A stretch of DNA of 61,029 nucleotides, from NCBI RefSeq assembly GCF_009760915.1, contig NZ_VIDQ01000041.1:1-61029 (forward strand). Reading direction: 5' to 3'. The position numbers and the translations under genes are program-made. The stretch comes from Azohydromonas aeria (lineage in GTDB: Bacteria > Pseudomonadota > Gammaproteobacteria > Burkholderiales > Burkholderiaceae_C). Below, piece after piece: positions 29,956-38,726 of the stretch (the first letter of the stretch is position 1; every line of letters starts with the position of its first letter). The notes beneath the pieces are model-generated. The model had not been told where the DNA came from. It did no database searches and saw nothing but the letters and a program-made list of their open reading frames with translations.

Positions 29956-30015
29956 GGATGGGCAATCTCACACGCGCCCCTGTGCCGGGCATGGGAGGAA
30001 GCGACGGGCCGGACC

Positions 30016-30064
30016 GGGAGCTTTGTGGGGCGCTTCGGGGTGCCGCGGAGGGAGCTTTGTGGGG
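30016..30064. repeat. 34-bp direct repeat upstream of the giant RTX gene
   Basis: GGGAGCTTTGTGGGG occurs at 30016-30030 and again, identical, at 30050-30064, with a related GGGGTGCCGC following each. They lie 61 and 95 bp before the RTX start codon. This could be a pair of regulator sites or a small duplication. No promoter hexamers were assigned. Confidence 0.55.
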
Positions 30065-30083
30065 GGTGCCGCCGGCCGCGCCC

Positions 30084-31325
30084 TCAACCCGCGCGCCGCA
30101 CCGCGACCCGCTCCAGCAACGCCAGCCCGTCGGGCAGGCAGCGCGTGGCCAGGTCGTAGCGCTCGACGACCGTGGCGCGGGCGGCCTGGCGCGCGGCCTC
30201 GACCTCGGCGCCGCCGCGCAGCACCTGCGCGAGCTTCCCGGCCAGCGCTTCGGCGTCGAAGAAGTCGGTGAGCCAGCCGTTGCGCCCGTGCTCGATCACT
30301 TCCTGCACCGGCGCCGTGCGCGAGCCCACCACGGCGCATCCGCTGGCCAGGGCTTCGAGCATCGACCACGACAGCACGAACGGGTAGGTCAGGTAGGCGT
30401 GCACCGCCGAGACCTGCAGCAGCTTCAGGTACTGCGCGTAGGGCAGCTTGCCGGTGAAGTGCACGCGCGACCAGTCCACGCGCGCGCCCAGCTCGGCCTG
30501 CAGCCGTGCCCGCCAGGTCTGCCCCGGCGCCAGGCGCTGGCCGTAGCTGACCTCGTCGCCGCCGACCACCACCACGCGCGCGTGCGGCGCGCGCGCCTGC
30601 AGCGCCGGCAGCGCGCGCATGAAGGTGTGGAAGCCGCGGTAGGGCTCCAGGTTGCGCGCGACGTAGGTCACCACCGGGTCGCCGCGGCGCAGGCGCAGGC
30701 CGTCGCGCTCGAACACCGCCTCCAGGTCCGGGCGCACCAGCCGCGTGTCCACGCCCTCGTGCACCACGGCGAGCTTGTGCTGGAAGCCGGCCGGGAACTG
30801 CGCGCGCTGCCACTCGGTGGGGCACACGCCGGCGTCGATGTCGTCGAGCGCGAGCAGGTGCGGCGCCTTGCGCAGCTGCAGCCGCGCCAGCGCGTCAGGC
30901 CCGCTGGGGAACTCGGGGTCGAAGCCCACGTCGGCGCCGCGCGCGCGGTAGAAGAACTCGCAGTAGCCCAGCATCGGCGTGTCCGGGCACTCGGCGCGGA
31001 TGAACATCGCCTCGCCCCAGCCGGGGTGGACCACGATCAGGTCGGGCCGCAGGCCCTTGGCGTTGAAGGTGCGCAGCGCGCGCGCCACGGCGTGCCCGCG
31101 CGCGACCTGCGCGTCGAGCTCGCGCAGGTGCGCCGGCGTGGCGGCGAACTGCTTCGGGTCGGGCAGCCCGTAGCCGAACACGCTCAGCCGCGCGTGGCGC
31201 GCGCCCCAGCGCTCGACGGCGCCGCGCTCGCCCACGGCCAGCACCTCGTCGCCGCGCTGCAGCAGCGCCGCGATCAGGTGCCGGAACTGCGCCGGCATGT
31301 TCTGGTGGATGAAGCACACGCGCAT
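30084..31325 (-). CDS. Glycosyltransferase, GT4-like
   Basis: 413 residues with an AAGGAA ribosome-binding site just upstream of the ATG. The N-terminal half has the GT-B opening MRVCFIHQNMPAQFRHL. The C-terminal half has VTYVARNLEPYRGFHTFMRALP, VVVGGDEVSYG, VHFTGKLPYAQYLKLLQVS and the donor-binding stretch SWSMLEALASGCAVVGSRTAPVQEVIE, all typical of family 4 retaining transferases. The sugar and acceptor are unknown. It stands between the two RTX genes on the same strand, separated from the upstream one by a terminator, so it is likely transcribed on its own. A role in glycosylating the RTX proteins or in surface polysaccharide is inference. Confidence 0.9.
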   Translation of the reverse strand: MRVCFIHQNMPAQFRHLIAALLQRGDEVLAVGERGAVERWGARHARLSVFGYGLPDPKQFAATPAHLRELDAQVARGHAVARALRTFNAKGLRPDLIVVHPGWGEAMFIRAECPDTPMLGYCEFFYRARGADVGFDPEFPSGPDALARLQLRKAPHLLALDDIDAGVCPTEWQRAQFPAGFQHKLAVVHEGVDTRLVRPDLEAVFERDGLRLRRGDPVVTYVARNLEPYRGFHTFMRALPALQARAPHARVVVVGGDEVSYGQRLAPGQTWRARLQAELGARVDWSRVHFTGKLPYAQYLKLLQVSAVHAYLTYPFVLSWSMLEALASGCAVVGSRTAPVQEVIEHGRNGWLTDFFDAEALAGKLAQVLRGGAEVEAARQAARATVVERYDLATRCLPDGLALLERVAVRRAG

Positions 31326-31346
31326 CGATCGGTTCCTTGAAAGCGG

Positions 31347-31390
31347 AAAAGCCGGTCGCCGCCCCGTGCGCCATGGGGGCAGCGACCGGC
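31347..31390 (-). terminator. Rho-independent terminator after the 660-residue RTX gene
   Basis: On the minus strand, a long GC stem (arms 31376-31390 and 31351-31365, with one mismatch) is followed by TTTT (31350-31347). It lies 24 bp after the RTX stop and before the glycosyltransferase gene. Confidence 0.8.
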
Positions 31391-31413
31391 CGACTCGGGC
31401 CAGGCCCGGCGCG

Positions 31414-33396
31414 TCAGACCACGAACAGGTCCGCGGCCGTCAGCGCCGTGTTGACGCCGAGCTTGGCGATGAGCACGGCCGCGCCGGCGCCGCTGCCGTC
31501 GGCGTCATAGCGCAACTCGCCCGTGGCCTGGGTGTAGATCAGCCGGTCGTTGGCATCGAGCGCCTTGGTGCCCAGCACGAAGGCGCCCGCGTCCACCGCC
31601 GCGCCCGCGCTGCCCAGCCCGGCGAAGACGGCGCGGTCGAACTCCAGCCGGTCGTCCGCCGCGTTGAAGTCCAGGATCGTGTCGGCACTGGCACCGCCGG
31701 CGATGGCGCCGGTGAAGCGGAAGACGTCCTGGCCGGCACCGCCGTCCAGGGTGTCCAGGCCCAGGCCGCCGACGAGGGTGTCGCTGCCTTGGCCACCGCT
31801 GAGCCGGTCGGTGCCGTCCCCGCCGTCGAGCAGGTTGCTGCCGGTGCTGCCGGCGACGCGCAGCACGTCGGCGCCGAGGCCGCCGGCCAGGGTGTTGTCG
31901 CCGCTGCCGCCGTCGAGGTCGTCGTCGCCGTCGCCGCCGGCGAGCTGGTCGTTGCCCAGGCCGCCATCGAGCAGGTCATTGCCTGCCTCGCCCCGCAGGA
32001 CGTCGGCGTCGTCGCCGCCGCGCAGCGTGTCGTTGCCGGCGCCGCCGGCCACCGAGTCGGCGCCACTGCCGCCATCGAGGCTGTCGTCGCCGGCGGCGCC
32101 GTTCAGGACATCCTTGCCGGCGCCGCCCACGAGGGTGTCGAGGCCGCTGCCGCCGACGATGGAGTCGTTGTCCCCGCCGCCATCGAGCAGGTTGCGGCCG
32201 GCGCTGCCGGTGACGCTCAGCACGTCGTTGCCGAGACCGCCGGCGAGGGTGTTGTCGCCGCTGCCGCCGTTCATGTCGTCGCCGTCGTCGCCGCCGTCGA
32301 GGCTGTCGTTGCCGTCGCCGCCGAGCAGCGTGTCCATGCCACTGCCGCCGAGCAGCGTGTCGGCCGCGCTGCCGCCGACGACGGCGTCGTTGCCGTCGCC
32401 GCCTTCGAGCCGGCAGGCGCTGGCGTTGCCTTTGCTGCTGAGCTGGTCGTTGCCGGCGCCGCCGACCAGCGTGTCGCTGCCCGCGGCGTCGCTCAGCAGG
32501 TCGTTGCCCGCGCCGCCATCGAGGCGGTCGCTGCCGGCGCCGCCAGCCAGCGTGTCGCTGCCGTCGCCGCCGACCAGCGTGTCGTTGTTGTCGCCGCCGG
32601 CGAGCTGGTCGTTGCCCAGGCCGCCGTCGAGCAGGTCGCTGCCTGCCTCGCCCTGCAGGATGTCGGCATCCTCGGCGCCGCGCAGCGTGTCGTTGCCGTC
32701 GCCGCCGGCCACCGAGTCGGTGCCGCTGCCGCCGTCGAGGCTGTCGTCGCCGGCGCCGCCTGCGAGGTAGTCGTTGTCCGCGCCGCCCCACAGCGTGTCG
32801 CGGCCCGCGCCGGCAAAGAGCTGGTCCCGGCCGGCGCCGCCGTCGAGGCTGTCGTCGCCGGCGCCGGCGTCCAGGGTGTCGTTGCCGAGGCCGATGCCGC
32901 CCAGTAGCGTGTCGCGGCCCGCGCCGGCAAAGAGCCGGTCGTCGCCATCGCCGCCGTCGAGGCGGTTGTTGCCGGCGCTGGCCTGCGTCACGAGCTGGTC
33001 GTTGCCGGCCTCGCCCATCAGCACGTTGTCGCCCTCGCCGCCGACCAGGCTGTCGGCGCCCAGGCCGCCCCAGAGCGTGTCGTTGCCGAGGCCACCGTCG
33101 AGGAAGTCGTTGCCGGCGCCGCCCCACAGCTTGTCGCGGCCGCTGCCGCTGGTGAGGGTGTCGTTGCCCTCGCCGCCGTCGAGCTGGTCGTCGCCGCCGT
33201 AATCGACGCTGCTGTTCGTCGTGGTGAGCCAGTCGTTGCCGGCACCGCCCCGCAGCGTGTCGGCGCCCCTCCAGCCCTGGAGCATGTCGTTGCCAGCGGT
33301 GCCGGTCTTGGCGTCGTTGCCGTCCGTGCCGTACCAGCGCACGCCCGCCGTCGTGGGCGCTGCCGCGGTGGCGGCGGATGCAACGTTGCTGGCCAT
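31414..33396 (-). CDS. RTX calcium-binding exoprotein
   Basis: 660 residues. GGGAG lies 7 bases before the ATG. After a short Ala-rich leader (MASNVASAATAAAPTTAG) the protein is almost wholly RTX nonapeptides (GGxGNDxLxGG) from about 22 to 560, with short breaks such as SVTGSAGRNLLDGG repeated three times. The final 100 residues are the same cassette found in the other two RTX proteins here, ending DLFVV. No signal peptide, enzymatic domain or Ig domain is visible. One cysteine (in NASACRLEGG) is unusual for RTX proteins, which mostly lack it. Export by a type I system and calcium-dependent folding outside the cell are expected for the family; the specific function is unknown. Confidence 0.88.
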   Translation of the reverse strand: MASNVASAATAAAPTTAGVRWYGTDGNDAKTGTAGNDMLQGWRGADTLRGGAGNDWLTTTNSSVDYGGDDQLDGGEGNDTLTSGSGRDKLWGGAGNDFLDGGLGNDTLWGGLGADSLVGGEGDNVLMGEAGNDQLVTQASAGNNRLDGGDGDDRLFAGAGRDTLLGGIGLGNDTLDAGAGDDSLDGGAGRDQLFAGAGRDTLWGGADNDYLAGGAGDDSLDGGSGTDSVAGGDGNDTLRGAEDADILQGEAGSDLLDGGLGNDQLAGGDNNDTLVGGDGSDTLAGGAGSDRLDGGAGNDLLSDAAGSDTLVGGAGNDQLSSKGNASACRLEGGDGNDAVVGGSAADTLLGGSGMDTLLGGDGNDSLDGGDDGDDMNGGSGDNTLAGGLGNDVLSVTGSAGRNLLDGGGDNDSIVGGSGLDTLVGGAGKDVLNGAAGDDSLDGGSGADSVAGGAGNDTLRGGDDADVLRGEAGNDLLDGGLGNDQLAGGDGDDDLDGGSGDNTLAGGLGADVLRVAGSTGSNLLDGGDGTDRLSGGQGSDTLVGGLGLDTLDGGAGQDVFRFTGAIAGGASADTILDFNAADDRLEFDRAVFAGLGSAGAAVDAGAFVLGTKALDANDRLIYTQATGELRYDADGSGAGAAVLIAKLGVNTALTAADLFVV

Positions 33397-33531
33397 TCCT
33401 GTGCTCCCCTGATCTGCGATCGCTTCTCTTCTTCCGCTATGGCCTGCCGCTTCACTGCCATGAAAGCGGCGAGGTCTTTTTTCATTATGTTGCAGTCAAC
33501 CCCTGCACCCGGACTGGACGTCTGCCGGAAC

Positions 33532-33555
33532 GCCCGGGCCGGCCCGGGATTTGCC
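33532..33555. repeat. Short intergenic GC palindrome element, copy 2
   Basis: Same palindrome core CCCGGGCCGGCCCGGG (33533-33548) and TTGCC tag as at 9052-9075, with two mismatches in 24 bases. It is 40 bp before the lipoprotein start codon. Confidence 0.6.
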
Positions 33556-33594
33556 CAAGGGGCGCTGACCTCTCCACCCGTGACAGGAGTTCCC

Positions 33595-34917
33595 GTGACA
33601 CTGCGCCCCGCCCTGCTGGCTGCCACCGTGACCGCCGTGCTGGCGGCCTGCGGCAGCGACACGCCGCGCCTGGTCGCGGCCGACATGACCGGCCCCGACC
33701 CCACGCTGCCGCCGCCCCGCAAGACGCTCATCCCGACCGTGGACATCGCCCCGGCCGTGGGCTGGCCCAGCGGCGCCGCGCCCACGCCCGCGCCCGGGCT
33801 GCAGGTGAAGGCGTTTGCCACCGGGCTGGAGCACCCGCGCTGGCTGCACGTGCTGCCCAACGGCGACGTGCTCGTGGCCGAGACCAACGCGCCGCCCAAG
33901 TCCGAGGGCAACAAGGGCTTCCGGGGCTGGGTCATGAAGAAGGTGATGGACAAGGCCGGCGCCGGCGTGCCCAGCCCCAACCGCATCTCGCTGCTGCGCG
34001 ACGCCGATGGCGACGGCGTGGCCGAGACGAAGACGGTGTTCGCGCAGGGGCTGAACTCGCCTTTCGGCATGGCGCTGGTGGGCAACGAGCTGTACGTGGC
34101 CAACACCGACGCCGTGGTGCGGCTGCCCTACCGCCCGGGCGACACGCAGGCCGCCGGCGCGCCGCAGACGCTCACCGACCTGCCCGGCGGGCCGCTCAAC
34201 CACCACTGGACCAAGAGCCTGATCGCCAGCCCCGACGGGCAGCGCCTCTACGCCACCGTGGGCTCCAACTCCAACGTCGCCGAGAACGGGCTGCAGGCCG
34301 AGGAGGGGCGCGCCGCGATCTGGGAGATCGACCGCGCCACGGGACGCAAGCGGCTCTTTGCCACGGGCATCCGCAATCCCAACGGCATGGCCTGGGAGCC
34401 CACGACCGGCCTGCTGTGGACGGTGTCCAACGAGCGCGACGAGATCGGCAACGACCTGGTGCCCGATTACCTGACCTCGGTACGCGACGGCGCCTTCTAC
34501 GGCTGGCCCTGGAGCTACTGGGGCCAGAACGTGGACGCGCGGGTGAAGCCCGTCAACGAGCAGGCCGTGGCCAAGGCCCTGAAGCCCGACTACGCGCTGG
34601 GCGCGCACGTGGCGGCGCTGGGGCTGGCGTGGAGCGGCGAGCAGGCCGCGGCGTTGCCGGCCTCGCTGCGCAGCGGCATGTTCATCGGCCAGCACGGCAG
34701 CTGGAACCGCAAGCCGCTGTCGGGCTACTCGGTGGTGTACGTGCCCTTCTCCAACGGCCGCCCGGCGGGCGCGCCGCAGACGGTGCTCTCGGGCTTCGTC
34801 AACGGCAAGGGCGACGCACAGGGCCGCCCGGTGGGCGTGGCCCTCGACGGCCGCGGCGCGCTGCTGGTGGCCGACGACGTGGGCAACACGGTGTGGCGGG
34901 TGACGGCGGCGCAGTGA
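33595..34917 (+). CDS. PQQ-type sugar/sorbosone dehydrogenase lipoprotein
   Basis: 440 residues. The GTG at 33595 is chosen because AGGAG (33585-33589) lies 5 bases upstream and the sequence then reads as a lipoprotein signal peptide (LLAATVTAVLAAC, lipobox LAAC). The remainder is a beta-propeller of the soluble glucose/sorbosone dehydrogenase group: LEHPRWLHVLPNGDVLVAETN, GLNSPFGMALVGNELYVANTD, PNGMAWEPTTG, NERDEIGNDLVPDYLTSV, GWPWSYWGQNVD and SGMFIGQHGSWNRKP. Family members bind PQQ and oxidise sugars at the periplasmic side of a membrane. The actual substrate is unknown. Convergent with the ParA gene. Confidence 0.88.
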   Translation: MTLRPALLAATVTAVLAACGSDTPRLVAADMTGPDPTLPPPRKTLIPTVDIAPAVGWPSGAAPTPAPGLQVKAFATGLEHPRWLHVLPNGDVLVAETNAPPKSEGNKGFRGWVMKKVMDKAGAGVPSPNRISLLRDADGDGVAETKTVFAQGLNSPFGMALVGNELYVANTDAVVRLPYRPGDTQAAGAPQTLTDLPGGPLNHHWTKSLIASPDGQRLYATVGSNSNVAENGLQAEEGRAAIWEIDRATGRKRLFATGIRNPNGMAWEPTTGLLWTVSNERDEIGNDLVPDYLTSVRDGAFYGWPWSYWGQNVDARVKPVNEQAVAKALKPDYALGAHVAALGLAWSGEQAAALPASLRSGMFIGQHGSWNRKPLSGYSVVYVPFSNGRPAGAPQTVLSGFVNGKGDAQGRPVGVALDGRGALLVADDVGNTVWRVTAAQ

Positions 34918-34926
34918 GGCCCCGGC

Positions 34927-35691
34927 TCACGCCGGCAGCGCCTCGTGCAGCTGCTGGAACTCGCGCGTGAGCTTGTGCCGCGGGTCCAGGAACACCATGG
35001 GCTGCGCACGCTGGTGCGACTCGCGGATCTTGACCGAGGCGCTCAGGTAGGGCTTGAGCACCGGCAGCCCGTCGTCGATGAGCTGCTGCACCAGCTGCTG
35101 CGGCACGTTGGCGCGCGGCTGGAACTGGTTGACGACGATGCCTTCCACGCGCAGCGGCGCGTTGTGGTCGCTGCGGATCTCCTCGATGCTGGCCAGCAGC
35201 GCGTCGAGCGCGCGGCGCGAGAAGGTGTCGCAGTCGAAGGGTATGAGGCAGCCGCCGCCGGCGATGAGCGCCGAGCGCGTGTAGAAGTTCAGCGCCGGCG
35301 GGGTGTCGATGTAGATGCGGTCGTACGCCGGGGCGATGGCCGCCAGCGCGTCGCGCAGCTTGTTCATCTTGTAGCGCGACTCCAGCTTGCCCTGCAGCTC
35401 CTCCAGCATCGGGTGCGAGGCCAGCAGGTCCAGGTGCTCGAAGGGCGTGGGCACCACGCAGCTCTGCAGGCTGCGCTCGTTGAAGATGCTCAGCACCGAC
35501 TCGAACCAGCGCCCCAGGTTGCGCTCCTCGTCCGGCGGCGCGTCGCCCATGAGGTAGTGCGTGGAGTTGCCCTGCGGGTCCAGGTCCAGCACCAGGGTGC
35601 GCAGCCCCTGTTGCGCGCTGATGGCGGCCAGGTTGCAGGTGATGGTGGACTTGCCCACCCCGCCCTTCTGGTTGAACACGACGTAGCGCAT
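34927..35691 (-). CDS. ParA-family ATPase (orphan)
   Basis: 254 residues from the ATG at 35691, with AGGAG 8 bases upstream. The deviant Walker A KGGVGKST (9-16) and LVLDLDPQGNST and YIDTPPALN mark a ParA/Soj-like ATPase. No parB gene or parS-like 16-bp palindrome is adjacent, and the neighbours are a dehydrogenase lipoprotein and a TonB operon, so it is not the chromosome partition pair. It may position some other cargo. A conserved extension after the ATPase core (RESHQRAQPMVFLDPRHKLTREFQQLHEAL) may be the partner-binding part. Confidence 0.9.
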   Translation of the reverse strand: MRYVVFNQKGGVGKSTITCNLAAISAQQGLRTLVLDLDPQGNSTHYLMGDAPPDEERNLGRWFESVLSIFNERSLQSCVVPTPFEHLDLLASHPMLEELQGKLESRYKMNKLRDALAAIAPAYDRIYIDTPPALNFYTRSALIAGGGCLIPFDCDTFSRRALDALLASIEEIRSDHNAPLRVEGIVVNQFQPRANVPQQLVQQLIDDGLPVLKPYLSASVKIRESHQRAQPMVFLDPRHKLTREFQQLHEALPA

Positions 35692-35840
35692 GGACCTTGG
35701 CTCCTGGTTCCCTGGTGGATGCTGATGCGGCGGCCGCCCGGGGCGGCGAACCGCGTATTGTGCAGTGCGGCAAACGCGCGGCCCGCCGCGCCAGATCAAG
35801 GCACGGCGCCCGGCCGGGAACAGGGCTCATGCGGAACGGA

Positions 35841-35861
35841 CAAAAAAAGCCCGTTCGGGCT
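35841..35861 (-). terminator. Rho-independent terminator of the TonB receptor/YfiR operon
   Basis: On the minus strand: AGCCCG, a 2-base turn, CGGGCT, then seven Ts. It lies about 100 bp after the YfiR stop and before the parA start. Confidence 0.8.
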
Positions 35862-35900
35862 GAGCTTGCCGATGCCCCCCTGGCAGCGTCCCGAGCGCCT

Positions 35901-35927
35901 GCCCTTCGACAGGCTCAGGGCGAACGG
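35901..35927. repeat. Dispersed intergenic hairpin repeat (CCCTTCGACAGGCTCAGGG type)
   Basis: CCCTTCGACAGGCTCAGGG followed by CGAACGG matches a sequence I recall as a very common intergenic repeat in many proteobacteria. It can fold as a small hairpin (CCCT/AGGG). It sits between the operon terminator and the YfiR stop codon. The wide distribution is from memory, not from a search. Confidence 0.55.
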
Positions 35928-35962
35928 GAGGATGGGTCTGACGGATAAGTCCGTTTCGTGTA

Positions 35963-36508
35963 TCAGGGCCGGCGCGTGCTGTCCGGCGGCAGCGCCAGCT
36001 TCAGCAGCTCCGAGCCCAGGCGCAGCTGCGCACGCTGCGCGGCCTCCTGGTTGACCTCGAAGCGCAGCCGGTTGTCCAGGCGCACCAGGCCGATGACGCC
36101 GCCGGCGACGGCAAAGCCCGGCGCGTCGCCGATGCTCAGCTGCCCTGCGCCCACGCGCTGCGGCTCGAAGGTGTCGAGGAACAGCGCCTGGCACTCGCGC
36201 GTGCCCTCGTGGCGGCGCAAGGGCCGCAGCTGCAGCGGCCGGCCCCGGACCATGTCCACGCCCGTGTGCCGCAGCGCCGCCAGCAGCGGCTCGCGCGCGG
36301 CATCCACGCACAGCACCAGCGGCGCGCCGGCCTGGGTCCAGGTGCCCGCGGGCCACTCGGTCAGGCGCAGGAAATTGATGACGAACACCGCCTGCAGCTC
36401 CGACTCCTGCGCCGCCGGCGCGGCCTGGAGCGGCGCCGGCGCCAGTGCGGGCGCCAGCGCCAGCGCCACCGCGAGACGGCAGCGCAACCAGGTGGAGAGC
36501 CGGCGCAT
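35963..36508 (-). CDS. YfiR-family periplasmic protein (DUF4154)
   Basis: 181 residues with a signal peptide (LAVALALAPALAPAPLQAAPA). The mature part fits the YfiR/DUF4154 family: LQAVFVINFLRLTEWP near the N-terminus, LVLCVDA, ECQALFLD and GGVIGLVRLDNRLRFEVNQEAAQRAQLRLGSELLKLA at the end. In Pseudomonas YfiR is a periplasmic repressor of a membrane diguanylate cyclase; in many other bacteria such genes accompany TonB receptors. Here the ATG overlaps the receptor stop by four bases (ATGA), so the two are translationally coupled. No cyclase gene follows. Confidence 0.88.
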   Translation of the reverse strand: MRRLSTWLRCRLAVALALAPALAPAPLQAAPAAQESELQAVFVINFLRLTEWPAGTWTQAGAPLVLCVDAAREPLLAALRHTGVDMVRGRPLQLRPLRRHEGTRECQALFLDTFEPQRVGAGQLSIGDAPGFAVAGGVIGLVRLDNRLRFEVNQEAAQRAQLRLGSELLKLALPPDSTRRP

Positions 36509-38559
36509 CAGAACCGCGCCTGCAGCCCGATGCCGAAGCTGCGCTCGATGCGCACCGGCTCGTACAGCCCGAAGTCGGGCATGACCTGCACGCGCGACCG
36601 GTGCAGCAGGTTGCGCCCGCTGAACGTGAGGTCCACCGTCGGCGACACGCGCCAGACCAGGTGCGCGTCGAGCTCGGTCAGCGCCGGCGTGTGGCTGTCG
36701 GGCCGTGCCGTCGTGCCGCGCTCGGCGTTGTGATGCAGCATCAGGTCCAGCGTGGTGTTGGCGTCGAGGTCGATGGAGCTGCGCAACTGGATGATCTGGC
36801 GTGGCGAGGCCTGCGCCGCCAGCGGCAGCGCATCGGCGGCGCCGTTGAAGCGCAGCCCGCTCCAGCTCAGCTGCTGGCGCCAGCCGGGCGTGATGCGCCA
36901 GTCCACCGCCACTTCCAGTCCGTTGGAACGCACGCTGCCCGTGCGCTGCTCGACCAGCGCCAGCAGGTGCGGCTGCGGCCGCGCCACGAACGTGGGCGCG
37001 CCCAGGCCGCTGTTGCCCAGCGCCGAGTTGCGGTAGCGGTTGGCAAAGGCGGCGACGTCCAGCGACAGCGTCGGGGACCACTGCGTGCGCCAGCCCGCCT
37101 CCAGCGCGTCCACGGTCTCGGCCGACAGCGCGCCGAAGGCGCCGCGCTGCGCGGCCACCAGCAGCGGCAGGCCGCCCGTGGACGCGCTCGGCGGCACGAC
37201 GCCGAGCCCGCTGATGGCGTCGGCTTCCAGCCGCGAGGGCACGCGCACGGCACGCGACAGCGCGGTCCAGACGCTGGAGCTTTCGCTGAGGTTCCACAGC
37301 AGCCGCGCGCTGGGCTGCGGCGAGGTGCCGGTGAGGCTGTGGCGGTCGATGCGCCCGCCCAGCGTGAGCCGAAAGTGCTCGGCCAGCACGCGCTCATCCT
37401 GCACGTACAGGCCCCACTCCGTGATCGAGCGATAGGCGGGGTCGAAGCGCAGCAGCAGCGAGTCGGCGGGCGTGTTGAAGTCGCTGCCGGTCCAGCGCCC
37501 GCCGACGCCCAGGATCAGGTTGTGCCCGGGCCCCAGGCGCCAGTGGCCCCGCGCGTCGAGCTCGGCGCTGCGCCCGTGGTAGCGGCCAAGGCTGCCGTTG
37601 TCGAGCCGCGCCGCCGAGAGGCTGCCCTGCACCGCCAGATCCAGGTCGGGCGCGAGCGCGCGCTCGTAGGTCGAGCCCAGCGTGGCGCGCTCCACGCGCT
37701 GCGGCGCGGGAAGGAGCGTGCGGTAGGGCGGCACCAGCAGCGGCACTCGCCAGACAGCGCCGGATTCCGAGCGCACCACGTCGCCGCGCAGGCTCAGCCG
37801 CGCCCCCCGGGGCAGTTGCCAGTCCGCGCGCAGCCCGGCCGAGGTGGCGCGGGTGCGGTCGTTGGCCGGCGCCCCGGCGTCGGTGCGCAGCGCGCCGCTG
37901 CCCTCGCGCTGCGCGTACAGCCGCACGTCCGGCCCCGTGGCGTCGCCGGCGCCCCAGCCGTGTTCCAGCGTGAGCGCGTGCTCGCCGCGCGTGGCCGCGC
38001 GCGCCTGCACGCGCGTGCCGTGGGTGTCGGCCGCCGCGCGCGTGATGACGTTGACCACGCCGTTGACGGCGTTGGCGCCCCACACCGCGCCGGCCGGGCC
38101 GCGGATGACCTCGATGCGCTCGATGTCGTCCAGCGGCACGCGCTCGGCCTCCCACTGCACGCCCGAGAACATCTCCCAGTAGAGGCTGCGCCCGTCGATG
38201 AGCACCTGCAGCTTGTCGGCGTAGCGCCCGGGAAAGCCGCGCGCCGTGACGGCGTGGTACGCGCCCGACACCTGGGCCACGTCCATGCCCGGGGCCAGGC
38301 GCAGCGCCTCGGGCAGCGAGCGCGCGCCGGCGCGGCGGATGTCCTCGCGCGTGATCACGTGCACCGCCGCGGCCACGTCGCCCAGCGTCTGGGCACGGCG
38401 CGAAGCGGAGACGATCTCCACTTTCATCAGCTCTTCGAGGCCCAGCTGCAGCAGCGGCGCGAGCTCGGCACGGGCCGCGGGCGCGGCCAGCAGGCCGGCC
38501 GCCACCAGCAGCGACAGCCGCTGCGTCCCGCGGCGCGGGCGTTGGGTATGACAAGGCAT
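36508..38559 (-). CDS. TonB-dependent outer-membrane receptor (partner of YfiR-like gene)
   Basis: About 683 residues using the ATG at 38559 (MPCHTQRPRRG), which gives a good signal peptide (LSLLVAAGLLAAPAARA); ATGs at 38583 and 38634 are alternatives. The plug domain has the opening ELMKVEIVSASRRAQTLGDVAAAVHVITREDIRRAGA, then LPEALRLAPGMDVAQVSG, VLIDGRSLY and IERIEVIRGPAGAVWGANAVNGVVNVITR. The barrel ends in an aromatic-terminated strand (FGIGLQARF), the outer-membrane insertion signal. The ligand is not evident; receptors coupled to YfiR genes form a distinct subgroup with possible signalling roles. Confidence 0.9.
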   Translation of the reverse strand: MPCHTQRPRRGTQRLSLLVAAGLLAAPAARAELAPLLQLGLEELMKVEIVSASRRAQTLGDVAAAVHVITREDIRRAGARSLPEALRLAPGMDVAQVSGAYHAVTARGFPGRYADKLQVLIDGRSLYWEMFSGVQWEAERVPLDDIERIEVIRGPAGAVWGANAVNGVVNVITRAAADTHGTRVQARAATRGEHALTLEHGWGAGDATGPDVRLYAQREGSGALRTDAGAPANDRTRATSAGLRADWQLPRGARLSLRGDVVRSESGAVWRVPLLVPPYRTLLPAPQRVERATLGSTYERALAPDLDLAVQGSLSAARLDNGSLGRYHGRSAELDARGHWRLGPGHNLILGVGGRWTGSDFNTPADSLLLRFDPAYRSITEWGLYVQDERVLAEHFRLTLGGRIDRHSLTGTSPQPSARLLWNLSESSSVWTALSRAVRVPSRLEADAISGLGVVPPSASTGGLPLLVAAQRGAFGALSAETVDALEAGWRTQWSPTLSLDVAAFANRYRNSALGNSGLGAPTFVARPQPHLLALVEQRTGSVRSNGLEVAVDWRITPGWRQQLSWSGLRFNGAADALPLAAQASPRQIIQLRSSIDLDANTTLDLMLHHNAERGTTARPDSHTPALTELDAHLVWRVSPTVDLTFSGRNLLHRSRVQVMPDFGLYEPVRIERSFGIGLQARF

Positions 38560-38726
38560 GGAGGAAATGCGGTTCGGGACCATGTTTCGGCGCGGGGCCG
38601 GCAACCCCGCAGCATCGGCCATGGCGGCGCGCACTTGAGCGCGCGCGGCAACCTGTCACGCGCAAACAACGCACGAGCGTGAAATCCGGGCGGCCCGGAC
38701 CGCCCGCGGTCCCGGCGCCGCGGCGC

